Origin: Burkholderiaceae bacterium
GTDB lineage: Bacteria; Pseudomonadota; Gammaproteobacteria; Burkholderiales; Burkholderiaceae_C
Direction: 5' to 3'
NCBI GenBank assembly: GCA_017992055.1
Contig: JAGOPK010000014.1
Location: 1 to 64,000, forward strand
Length of the DNA stretch: 64,000 nucleotides
Shown: positions 1 to 7,121 of the stretch, piece by piece
Numbering within the stretch: position 1 is the stretch's first letter
Layout: each line of letters starts with the position of its first letter
Notes under the pieces: model-generated
Database searches by the model: none
What the model was told of the DNA's origin: nothing
The model's input: only the letters and a program-made list of their open reading frames with translations
Translations under genes and position numbers: made by a program

Positions 1-59
1 TCGAACCAACGACCCCCACCATGTCAAGGTGGTGCTCTAACCAGCTGAGCTACGCGCCT
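1..59 (-). tRNA. tRNA-Val (anticodon GAC), 3' part cut off by window start
   Basis: Read on the minus strand, the 5' acceptor strand AGGCGCG is followed by TA, a D-arm (GCTC/GAGC), and an anticodon stem CCACC/GGTGG enclosing the loop TTGACAT. The anticodon is therefore GAC, which reads valine codons GUC and GUU. The T-arm begins with GTTCGA at the window edge; the end of the T-arm and the acceptor 3' strand lie outside the window. It is transcribed away from relA's 3' end and in the same direction. Confidence 0.9.
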
Positions 60-71
60 ACAGAGCCTCGC

Positions 72-80
72 ACTATAGCA
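72..80 (-). promoter_or_regulatory. Extended -10 promoter of tRNA-Val
   Basis: On the minus strand TGC is directly followed by TATAGT, an extended -10 element. It ends 12 nt before the tRNA 5' end, giving a leader of only a few bases. The stretch after the -10 (GCGAGGC) is GC-rich, as is known for stringently controlled stable-RNA promoters. I see no clear -35 hexamer. Confidence 0.5.
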
Positions 81-124
81 TGGGTTTTCAGGCGGTCCTG
101 AACCCGGCGTGAAGAATCGCTGGT

Positions 125-2452
125 TCAGCGCCGCCGTGCATGGCGCACGCCGGGCACCTGGGCCACCTGGCGCAGCACGCCCTGCAGCCGCGTGGCATCA
201 CCGACCTCGACGGTGAAGGTCATGTAGGCCACCCGTCCCGACGGCCCGCGCACCGACTGCGTGTGCACGCCGGTGACATGGGTCTTCTCCTTGGCAAACA
301 CCTCGCTGATGTCGCGCAGCAGGCCGGTGCGGTCGCTGGCCTCGACCATCACGTCCACCGGGTAGACGGCGTCGGCACCGCTGCCGGAGCCACGCTCGCC
401 CCAGGCCACGGCGATGACACGCTCGGGCGCCTGCTGGGCCATGTGGCGGAAGTTGGGGCAGTTGCTGCGGTGGATGGCCACGCCCTTGCCGCGGGTGACA
501 TAACCGCCGATGTCATCGGGCGGTGCCGGCCGGCAGCAGCGCGACAAGGCGGTGAGCAGCGACTCCACGCCGACCACCAGCACCCCGCCCTCGCCGGCGC
601 CGGCGCTGGCGCGCTTGAGCGCGATGGTCTCGGCCGGCGGCTCGGCACCGGCCGGTGGCGCGGCCGGCGGCGGGCGCAGCAGGGTCTCGATGTTGCGCAG
701 CGAGTACTCGTCCTTGCCGATGACCTCGAACAGCGCGTCGGCGCCACGAAAGCCCAGCTGCGCCGCCAGGTCCTCCAGCCGCACCGCGGTGCGGCCCTCG
801 CGCTGCAGCAGCTTTTCCACCAGCTCGCGGCCGCGGGCAATGGTCGCCGCCTGGGCCTGGGCATTGAACCAGGCGCGCACCTTGGCGCGCGCGCGTGGGC
901 TCTTCAGATAGCCCAGCTCGGCATTCAGCCAGTCCAGCGACGGCCCGCCCTCCTTGACCGACACCACCTCCACCGTCTGGCCGTTGGCCAGCGGCGTGTT
1001 CAGCGGCACCATCACGCCGTCGACCTTGGCACCGCGGCAGCGGTGGCCCAGGTCGGTGTGCAGGGCATAGGCGAAGTCCACCGGCGTGGCGGCGGCGGTC
1101 AGCTCGATCACCGTGGCCTGCGGCGTGAACACATAGATGCGGTCGTCGAAGGCCGGGCCATCGGTGGCTGCCGCGGCCGCGCCTGCGGCCGGCTCCTGGC
1201 CGCGACCCGCATAGTCGCGCTCCCAGGCCAGCAGCTGGCGCAGCACGGCCTTGCGCGCCTCGGCCACGCGCTCCTCGAAGTCTCCTGCCGCGCTGACGCC
1301 GGCATAGCCCTTGGTGCCGGCCTCCTTGTAGGCCCAGTGGGCGGCCACGCCATGCTCGGCATGCTCGTGCATGGCCTGGGTGCGGATCTGCACCTCCACC
1401 GGCCGGGCACCGGCCGCACTGCCGCCGGCGCCATCCATCAGCACCACGGTGTGCAGGCTCTGGTAGCCATTCGGCTTGGGACGGGCGATGTAGTCGTCGT
1501 ATTCGTCGGCCACCGGCGCCCAGCGCTCGTGCACCCGCGACAGCGCCGCATAACAGGCCGGCACATCGGCCACCACCACGCGCAGCGCGCGCACGTCGAA
1601 CACGCGCTCCAGGCCCAGGTTCTTGCCACGCATCTTCTTCCAGATGCTGTAGAGGTGCTTGGGCCGGCCCTGCACCAGGGCGGCGATGCCGGCCTCGGCC
1701 AGGGCCTGGGCCAGGGCCGCGCGGGCGGCCTCGATGCCGGCCTCGCGCTCCACGCGCTTCTCGGCCAGCAGAGCGGCCACGCGCTTGTATTCGTCGGGCT
1801 GCAGGAAGCGGAAGGCCAGGTCCTCCATCTCCCACTTGATCTGCCAGATGCCCAGGCGGTTGGCCAGGGGCGCAAACACCTGCTGCGATTCGAGCGCCAG
1901 CGCCTGCGGGCAGGCGGTGCGGCTGGCCGCATACCAGCGCAGCGTCTGCAGCCGCGAGGCCAGGCGCAGCAGCACCACGCGCAGGTCGCGGCTGAAGGCC
2001 AGCAGCATCTTGCGTACGCGCTCGGTCTGCTGGGCACGCTGGTTGTCGCCGACCTGGGCCTCGCGCGCGGCGCGCTGGATCTGCACCAGCTTGCGCGTCA
2101 GCGCCACCAGGCTGGCGTACTGCTCGCCAAAGGCCTTGGCCACCATCTCCTCGGGCCGCTGCAGGAAGTCGCCGGCATAGACCAGGTAGGCCGCGGCCTG
2201 CATGCTGGGCGCTGCGCCGATGGCGCGCAGGATGGCCGCCACGCCGTCGGCATGGCCCAGCGCGTCCTCGCCGGTGTCCAGCACCTGGCCGGCCAGCAGT
2301 TCGGCGGCAAACAGCCGCGCGCGCTGCAGGTCGCTGGCGCCGTCGTCGCCGGCCGGGCCGGGGCTGCGCGCACCGGCGCGGCCGTCGACCAGGCGCACGA
2401 TGGGCGCCGCCTCCCCGGGCAGCGGGGCCGGCAGCACAGGATAGTTCTTCAT
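125..2452 (-). CDS. relA: GTP pyrophosphokinase RelA, (p)ppGpp synthetase I
   Basis: This 775-residue RelA/SpoT homologue makes the stringent-response alarmone (p)ppGpp on stalled ribosomes. The N-terminal hydrolase-like region (about 70-190) has AYLVYAGDFLQ where SpoT enzymes carry HDxxED, so hydrolase activity is probably lost. The synthetase domain (about 255-380) has RPKHLYSIWKKM and EYDD, the acidic ExDD form typical of RelA rather than the RxKD form of bifunctional enzymes. A TGS domain starts near 436 (DRIYVFTPQ) and a C-terminal ACT domain near 697. The frame stays open well upstream, but ATG at 2452 overlaps the preceding hydrolase stop (ATGA) and gives the normal length. Confidence 0.95.
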   Translation of the reverse strand: MKNYPVLPAPLPGEAAPIVRLVDGRAGARSPGPAGDDGASDLQRARLFAAELLAGQVLDTGEDALGHADGVAAILRAIGAAPSMQAAAYLVYAGDFLQRPEEMVAKAFGEQYASLVALTRKLVQIQRAAREAQVGDNQRAQQTERVRKMLLAFSRDLRVVLLRLASRLQTLRWYAASRTACPQALALESQQVFAPLANRLGIWQIKWEMEDLAFRFLQPDEYKRVAALLAEKRVEREAGIEAARAALAQALAEAGIAALVQGRPKHLYSIWKKMRGKNLGLERVFDVRALRVVVADVPACYAALSRVHERWAPVADEYDDYIARPKPNGYQSLHTVVLMDGAGGSAAGARPVEVQIRTQAMHEHAEHGVAAHWAYKEAGTKGYAGVSAAGDFEERVAEARKAVLRQLLAWERDYAGRGQEPAAGAAAAATDGPAFDDRIYVFTPQATVIELTAAATPVDFAYALHTDLGHRCRGAKVDGVMVPLNTPLANGQTVEVVSVKEGGPSLDWLNAELGYLKSPRARAKVRAWFNAQAQAATIARGRELVEKLLQREGRTAVRLEDLAAQLGFRGADALFEVIGKDEYSLRNIETLLRPPPAAPPAGAEPPAETIALKRASAGAGEGGVLVVGVESLLTALSRCCRPAPPDDIGGYVTRGKGVAIHRSNCPNFRHMAQQAPERVIAVAWGERGSGSGADAVYPVDVMVEASDRTGLLRDISEVFAKEKTHVTGVHTQSVRGPSGRVAYMTFTVEVGDATRLQGVLRQVAQVPGVRHARRR

Positions 2453-3348
2453 GGCGCGAGCAGGAACTCCCGCAGCGCCGCCACCTGGTCGGCCGCCTGC
2501 AGCGTGGGCGCATGGCCGACGCCGTCGAACTCGACCAGGCGCGCGCGCGGGCCACGCTGCGTCATCTGCTGCGCGGTCTCGGCCGACAGCAGGTCGCTCT
2601 GCGCGCCGCGCAGCAGCAGCGTGGGGCAACTCAGGCGGTCGTAGGCGGCCCACAGCGCGGCCTGGCCGGCCGCGGCCACCTCGGGCGTGACCAGGCGGAA
2701 GGGCTGGGCGATGGCCGGGTCGTAGTGCGGCTTGAAGCCGCCGTCTTCGGTCGCCACCAGTTGCGGCCGCGTCAGCGCCAGCCACTGCTCGCGGCTGTGC
2801 GGGCCGAAGCCCTGGCTGATGGCCCACAGCGCGTCGGCGGCTTCGTCCAGGCTGGACCAGCGCGCCGGCAGGCCCAGGTAAGTGCCGATGCGCTGCAGCG
2901 CCGCGTATTCAATCACCGGACCTACGTCGTTGAGCACCAGGCGCGACACCGGGCTGCCCGGCAGCGCGGCCACGCCCAAGCCGATCAGGCCGCCCATCGA
3001 GGTGCCGACCCAGTGCACCGTCTGCGCATCCAGCCGCGCCAGCAGCGTGACCATGTCGGCCACGTACTGCGGCACGGCATAGCCCATGGGATCGGCCAGC
3101 CAGTCGCTGCGGCCGCGACCGGCGATGTCGGGACAGACCACGCGGTAGTCGGCGGCCAGCGCACGGGCCAGGGTGTCGAAGTCGCGGCCCTGGCGGCTCA
3201 GGCCGTGCACGCAGACCAGCACGCGCGGATTGGCCGGATCGCCCCATTCCCAGTAGGCCAGGCGGTGCAGGCCGCGGCTGTCCAGGCACTGCACCTGGTG
3301 CAGGCGGGGTTCGGTGGCAGCGGCTTGCACGGGATGTGGGTCAGTCAC
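2449..3348 (-). CDS. Alpha/beta-fold hydrolase, coupled to relA
   Basis: This 299-residue soluble alpha/beta hydrolase has an HG oxyanion motif (VCVHGLSRQGRDF, about 46-58), a nucleophile elbow VGTSMGG with Ser117, a later Asp in the GAQSDLL loop and a terminal His in FDGVGHAPTL. No signal peptide is seen. The start is GTG at 3348, with a GGAG-like site about nine bases upstream. Its stop overlaps the relA start (ATGA), so the two are translationally coupled. The substrate cannot be predicted. It is divergent from the 3-hydroxybutyrate dehydrogenase gene, with 74 bp between them. Confidence 0.85.
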   Translation of the reverse strand: MTDPHPVQAAATEPRLHQVQCLDSRGLHRLAYWEWGDPANPRVLVCVHGLSRQGRDFDTLARALAADYRVVCPDIAGRGRSDWLADPMGYAVPQYVADMVTLLARLDAQTVHWVGTSMGGLIGLGVAALPGSPVSRLVLNDVGPVIEYAALQRIGTYLGLPARWSSLDEAADALWAISQGFGPHSREQWLALTRPQLVATEDGGFKPHYDPAIAQPFRLVTPEVAAAGQAALWAAYDRLSCPTLLLRGAQSDLLSAETAQQMTQRGPRARLVEFDGVGHAPTLQAADQVAALREFLLAP

Positions 3349-3422
3349 TTTTCAGGCTCCTTGCCCATAATGATCGCAGCAACCGCCCTCCTCCATCGCC
3401 CAGCCTCAGAAGGATCCCGTCC

Positions 3423-4211
3423 ATGCTTCAAGGAAAAACCGCCCTCGTCACCGGCTCGACCAGCGGCATCGGACTGGGCATGGCCCTGGCCCTGGCACGC
3501 CAGGGCGCGCATGTGATGCTCAACGGCTTTGGCGATGCCGAGGCGGCCAAGGCCGAGGTGACCGCCGCTGCCGCTGCCGCCGGCCTGGGCGGCAAAGTCA
3601 GCTACCACGGCGCCGACATGAGCCAGCCGGCGCAGATCGAGGCCATGGTGCGCGCCTGCGAGGCCGAGTTCGGCGCCGTCGACATCCTGGTCAACAACGC
3701 CGGCATCCAGCATGTGGCAACGGTGGAGAACTTCCCGGTCGAGCGCTGGGACGCCATCATCGCCATCAACCTCAGCTCGGCCTTCCATGCCATGCGCGTG
3801 GCCCTGCCGGGCATGCAGGCGCGCAACTGGGGCCGCATCCTGAACATCGCCTCGGTGCACGGCCTGGTGGCCTCGGTGCAGAAGTCGGCCTATGTGGCGG
3901 CCAAGCACGGCATCGTCGGCCTGACCAAGGTGGCGGCACTCGAAAACGCCACCACCGGCATCACCGTCAACGCCATCTGCCCCGGCTGGGTGCTGACGCC
4001 GCTGGTGCAAAAGCAGGTGGATGCGCGCGCCGCCGCGGCCGGCATCAGCAACGACGAGGCCAAGAAGCAACTGCTGGCCGAGAAGCAGCCCTCGCTGCAG
4101 TTCACCACGCCCGAGCAACTGGCCGAGCTGGCGCTGTTCCTGTGCTCGGAGGCCGCCGCCAACATCCGCGGCGTGGCCTGGCAGATGGACGGCGGCTGGA
4201 CCGCTCAGTAA
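3423..4211 (+). CDS. bdhA: 3-hydroxybutyrate dehydrogenase (SDR family)
   Basis: The 262-residue protein is a classical short-chain dehydrogenase: GSTSGIG cofactor loop at 11-17, NNAG at 91-94, and catalytic Ser144, Tyr157 and Lys161. The sequence around WVLTPLVQKQVD, and the long segment between it and the C-terminal GGWTAQ, match D-3-hydroxybutyrate dehydrogenases. These interconvert 3-hydroxybutyrate and acetoacetate with NAD during polyhydroxybutyrate turnover. The frame is open upstream of 3423, but only the ATG at 3423 places the Rossmann motif at the usual distance from the N-terminus. A PHB role fits bktB and hbd about 17 kb away. Confidence 0.92.
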   Translation: MLQGKTALVTGSTSGIGLGMALALARQGAHVMLNGFGDAEAAKAEVTAAAAAAGLGGKVSYHGADMSQPAQIEAMVRACEAEFGAVDILVNNAGIQHVATVENFPVERWDAIIAINLSSAFHAMRVALPGMQARNWGRILNIASVHGLVASVQKSAYVAAKHGIVGLTKVAALENATTGITVNAICPGWVLTPLVQKQVDARAAAAGISNDEAKKQLLAEKQPSLQFTTPEQLAELALFLCSEAAANIRGVAWQMDGGWTAQ

Positions 4212-4222
4212 CTGGAGCACCC

Positions 4223-4260
4223 GGCGCCGCGAGTACGCGGCGCCACCCGCCGGGCGGGTG
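4223..4260. terminator. Tandem perfect hairpins between convergent genes
   Basis: Two adjacent inverted repeats follow the bdhA stop. GGCGCCGCG/CGCGGCGCC forms a perfect 9-bp stem with loop AGTA (4223-4244). CACCCGCC/GGCGGGTG is a 17-nt palindrome (4244-4260). They lie between bdhA and the convergent dioxygenase gene ending at 4365, so a bidirectional termination role is likely. There is no U-tract on either strand, so this is not a canonical intrinsic terminator. Confidence 0.45.
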
Positions 4261-4364
4261 GTGCTTGCGAAGACAGCGGCCGGCCTGGGAGCGGCCCGGC
4301 GCTCGGCCGGCGTGCGCGGTGCACGCGGCACGGCCAGTCCTCGCCGGTCTTTGGCTGAGCCCGC

Positions 4365-5210
4365 TCAACCCTGCTTTGGCTCCATCAGCATCAGACCGGT
4401 GGCGGTGTTGGAAATGGGCAGGTGATAGTTGCGGTGCAGTTCGGTCACCTGCGGGCCCAGGGCGGCGCGGGTGGCCAGCCACATCAGCAGTTCCACGCCC
4501 TGGGTGCCGGCCTGCTCGACGATCTGGCGGGTGCTGAACTGGGTGGCCCAGTCGGGCTGGGGGCCGACCAGGCTGTCCATGAACTGCAGGTCGAAGGGCT
4601 TGTTGATGAAGCCGGCGCGCTGGCCGTCGAGCTGGTGGCTCAGGCCGCCGGTGCCCAGCACCAGCACGCGCTCGTCGCCGGGCCACGAGGCCACGGCGCG
4701 GCCCAGGGCCTGGCCCAGCTTCCAGCAGCGGGCAGCGCTGGGCAGCGGCGCCTGCACGGTGTTGATGCACACCGGTACCACCTTCACCGGCCAATGCTGA
4801 TCCGGCCACAGCAGGGCCATCGGCAGCGTGAAGGCATGGTCGACCTTCATCGCCTGGCAGCTGACCGGGTCGAACTCCTCGTCGACCAGCGACTCCAGCA
4901 GATGCCAGCTCAGGGCCGGATGGCCGGCAAACGGCGCCACCTGCGGAATGCCCCAGCCCTCGTCGGCATTGCGGTACTCGGGCGCCGCGCCGATGGCGAA
5001 GGTGGGCATGGCATCGAGGAAGAAGTTCAGCCCGTGGTCGTTGTAGACCACCACCACGGTGTCGGGCCGGGTTTCGGCCAGCCAGCGGCGCAGCGGCACG
5101 AAGCCGTCGAAGAAGGGCTTCCAGTACGGGTCTTGCTGCAATCCCTTGGCGATGGCGCCGCCGATGGCGGGCACGTGCGAGGTGGTGATGCCACCGATGA
5201 TTCGGGCCAT
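4365..5210 (-). CDS. Class III extradiol dioxygenase, LigB-type catalytic subunit (paralogue)
   Basis: This 281-residue protein belongs to the protocatechuate 4,5-dioxygenase beta-subunit (LigB) family, which cleaves catecholic rings next to the hydroxyls using Fe(II). Family residues are in place: His12 (TSHVPAIG), His59 (VYNDHG), the base His in GTGGLSHQL and the ligand Glu in VELLMWL. ATG at 5210 gives the same N-terminus as the second LigB in this window. The longer open frame upstream runs through the alpha-subunit gene. It lies 26 bp downstream of its partner and is divergent from a LysR gene. Its substrate may be protocatechuate, gallate or a methoxylated analogue; sequence alone does not decide. 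Confidence 0.85.
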   Translation of the reverse strand: MARIIGGITTSHVPAIGGAIAKGLQQDPYWKPFFDGFVPLRRWLAETRPDTVVVVYNDHGLNFFLDAMPTFAIGAAPEYRNADEGWGIPQVAPFAGHPALSWHLLESLVDEEFDPVSCQAMKVDHAFTLPMALLWPDQHWPVKVVPVCINTVQAPLPSAARCWKLGQALGRAVASWPGDERVLVLGTGGLSHQLDGQRAGFINKPFDLQFMDSLVGPQPDWATQFSTRQIVEQAGTQGVELLMWLATRAALGPQVTELHRNYHLPISNTATGLMLMEPKQG

Positions 5211-5236
5211 GCGAGTCTCCTTGGCTGCCTGTTGTT

Positions 5237-5590
5237 TCAGCGGTGGGCCAGCAGCCTGGCCTTGAACTGTTCCTTGCTCAGCCCGGTCTGCTGGGCGCCG
5301 ATGTCCTGCATGTCCAGGCCGAAGATGCCGGCGAACTTGGCCAGGTAGTAGGCATTGCCGCCGGCGGCGATCAGCGCCAGCACATTGCGGCCGCGGATGG
5401 CCTCGCGCTGCTCGGCATCCAGGCCGTAGCGGGCGCAGTAGCCGTCCTCGTCGGCGACGAAGGCGGCGCGGTTGGACGCGTCGTTGAAGGAATAGCACAT
5501 CGCGTTCAGCGCATGGCCGCGCATGGCCTGCCGGCCATCGAAGATCACGGTGCCAGGGATGGGCGGGGTGTTGATGCAGGGCTTGGTCAT
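5237..5590 (-). CDS. LigA-type small subunit of extradiol dioxygenase (paralogue)
   Basis: This 117-residue protein matches the alpha subunit of protocatechuate 4,5-dioxygenase: an N-terminal PPIPGTVIFD segment and the helical core ending in GGNAYYLAKFAGIFGLDMQDIG. That core parallels GGNIYFLAKIGATDGKSFQYMA in the second LigA of this window. It is about 33 residues shorter than that one because it lacks the C-terminal tail. ATG at 5590 was chosen because homology begins just after it. It forms an operon with the LigB-type gene and probably helps cover the active site. Confidence 0.8.
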   Translation of the reverse strand: MTKPCINTPPIPGTVIFDGRQAMRGHALNAMCYSFNDASNRAAFVADEDGYCARYGLDAEQREAIRGRNVLALIAAGGNAYYLAKFAGIFGLDMQDIGAQQTGLSKEQFKARLLAHR

Positions 5591-5609
5591 GCGCGGGCTC
5601 CGGCCGGGT

Positions 5610-5642
5610 TTGAGCTGGGTCAAGCGCATGCTTGGCGTCAAG
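5610..5642. promoter_or_regulatory. Candidate LysR operator: two palindromes
   Basis: The 114-bp space between the LigA paralogue and the divergent LysR gene contains TTGA-N6-TCAA (5610-5623) and CTTG-N4-CAAG (5631-5642). Their centres are about two helical turns apart. Paired dyads in the divergent promoter region of a LysR gene and its target are the usual arrangement for this family. The assignment is inference from position and symmetry. Confidence 0.4.
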
Positions 5643-5704
5643 ACCCTGGCGTCAGTGTGGCCTGCGGCATGATGTGGAACAAGCCTGGTTCATCGATGCC
5701 ACCC

Positions 5705-6604
5705 ATGAGCGATTTCGATCATTTGGATCTGGACGGCCGCCTGCTGCAGCTGCTGCTGGCGGTGGCCGAAGAGGGCTCGGTGACGCGCGCGGCGCAGCGC
5801 CTGGGGCTCACGCAATCGGCCGTCAGCCATGCGCTGGACAAGCTGCGCGCCATCGTCGGCGACCCGCTGTTCCTGCGCTCGGGCCGCGGCATCGTGGCCA
5901 CCGCGCGCTGCGAGCTGCTGGTGCTGCAGGCGCGTGGCCTGCTGGAGCAGATGCGCGGCTTCGTCACCACCGGCGGCTTCGATCCGGCGCGCTTCGACGG
6001 CTGGGTCACGGTGGCGGCCAACGACCTGCAGCGCGACCTGCTGCTGCCCGGCCTGCTGCGCAGCCTGCGCCAGCAGGCGCCGGGCCTGAAGCTGCGTGTC
6101 ATTCCGTCCGGCGTGCCCACGCCCGAGATGCTGCGCGACGGCCTGTGCCAGCTGCTGCTGACGCCACGCCCGCCCGAGGCCGGCGACCTGCGCCACAAGC
6201 GCCTGTTCGAGGATGCCTATGCGGTGTTCCACGATCCGGCGCAGCGCGCCGCGCCCGCCAGCCTGGCCGACTACCTGGACAGCGAGCATGTGACCGTGGT
6301 CTACGAGCCGCGGCGCGCCCTCGACCTGGACCAGGCGCTGGCCGAGCGCGGCCTGCGGCGCCGCTTCATCGCCACCGTGCCGGGCTTTGCCGGTGTGCCG
6401 GCCTTTGTGCGCGGCAGCCGGGCGCTGTGCACCGCCCCCAGCCTGCTGCGCCTGGGCCTGCTGCAGGGCCTGGCCTGCAGCCCGCCGCCGCTGCCCTGCC
6501 CGGGCCTGCCGATGTACCTGGTCTGGCATGGCCGCCACCATGACGACCCCTGGCATCTGTGGCTGCGCCAGGCAGTGGCGGACCAGGCCGCCGGGCTCAG
6601 CTGA
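5705..6604 (+). CDS. LysR-family transcriptional regulator
   Basis: This 299-residue protein has an N-terminal winged HTH (about 10-68: VTRAAQRLGLTQSAVSHALDKL, then GDPLFLRSGRG) and a LysR effector domain. It is divergent from the LigAB paralogue pair, the normal setting for a regulator of that pair. ATG at 5705 and in-frame ATG at 5696 are equally possible and neither has a strong ribosome site. The longer frame upstream is antisense to the dioxygenase genes. Its stop overlaps the convergent acetyltransferase gene end by a few bases. The effector is presumably the aromatic substrate or a ring-cleavage intermediate. Confidence 0.85.
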   Translation: MSDFDHLDLDGRLLQLLLAVAEEGSVTRAAQRLGLTQSAVSHALDKLRAIVGDPLFLRSGRGIVATARCELLVLQARGLLEQMRGFVTTGGFDPARFDGWVTVAANDLQRDLLLPGLLRSLRQQAPGLKLRVIPSGVPTPEMLRDGLCQLLLTPRPPEAGDLRHKRLFEDAYAVFHDPAQRAAPASLADYLDSEHVTVVYEPRRALDLDQALAERGLRRRFIATVPGFAGVPAFVRGSRALCTAPSLLRLGLLQGLACSPPPLPCPGLPMYLVWHGRHHDDPWHLWLRQAVADQAAGLS

Positions 6605-7121
6605 GCTGGCGGTAGAACAGCGTGGTGCCGCACAGGCCGCCCTGCGGCCACAGCGCATAGCCGGGGATCTCGCCCACGCGCTGCCAGCCCAGGCGGGCAT
6701 ACAGGCGCTCGGCATCGCCGCCAGTCACCGTGTCCAGCACCAGCAGGCGCTTGCCGCGGCGCCGCGCCAGCGCCTCGGCCTCGGTCATCAGCCGCTCGGC
6801 CAGGCCCTGGCGGCGGGCGCGGCGGTGCACCAGCATCTTGGCCAGGTCGGCGCGGTGCGGCTGGTTGTCGGGCTGGGCCAGCACCAGCTGCACGGTGCCG
6901 ACGATGGCGCCGCCGACCGCATCACGCGCCACCAGCAGCGCACGCCGGCCGGCCCGCACATCGGCCGCCACGTCCTGCCAGAAGGCCAGCGCCCGCTCAG
7001 GCGCCAGCGGCGACATGAAGCTGACCGAGGCACCGCCGTCCACGCAGTCCAGCAGCACCTGGGCCAGGCCCTGCAGATCGGCGGCGCTGGGATCGCTGAG
7101 TTCTTCGATCATCGCCGTCAT
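6597..7121 (-). CDS. GNAT-family N-acetyltransferase
   Basis: This 174-residue protein has the GNAT fold. Motif A is visible as LAKMLVHRRARRQGLAERLM, with the acetyl-CoA pyrophosphate loop RRARRQGLA, followed by the C-terminal AERLYARLGWQRVGEIPGYA. Such enzymes move acetyl groups from acetyl-CoA to small molecules or proteins; the acceptor is unknown. ATG at 7121 overlaps the stop of the AEC transporter gene (ATGA), so it is the last gene of the long leftward run. An internal ATG at 7112 is an alternative start. Confidence 0.82.
   Translation of the reverse strand: MTAMIEELSDPSAADLQGLAQVLLDCVDGGASVSFMSPLAPERALAFWQDVAADVRAGRRALLVARDAVGGAIVGTVQLVLAQPDNQPHRADLAKMLVHRRARRQGLAERLMTEAEALARRRGKRLLVLDTVTGGDAERLYARLGWQRVGEIPGYALWPQGGLCGTTLFYRQLS

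Noticed and set aside
140-2644. 834-codon open frame on the plus strand opposite relA
   Set aside because: It is antisense to a certain relA, has low-complexity His/Gln/Leu/Gly composition and no domain; it is a high-GC shadow.
2453-2827. N-terminal extension of relA to 2827
   Set aside because: The extension lies inside the hydrolase gene on the same strand, is Arg/Pro/Ala-rich and has no homology; the ATGA overlap at 2452 is far better.
3349-3422. Sigma-70 promoter with CATAAT before bdhA
   Set aside because: A -10-like CATAAT exists, but no -35 hexamer at 16-18 bases was found, so it is not listed as a feature.
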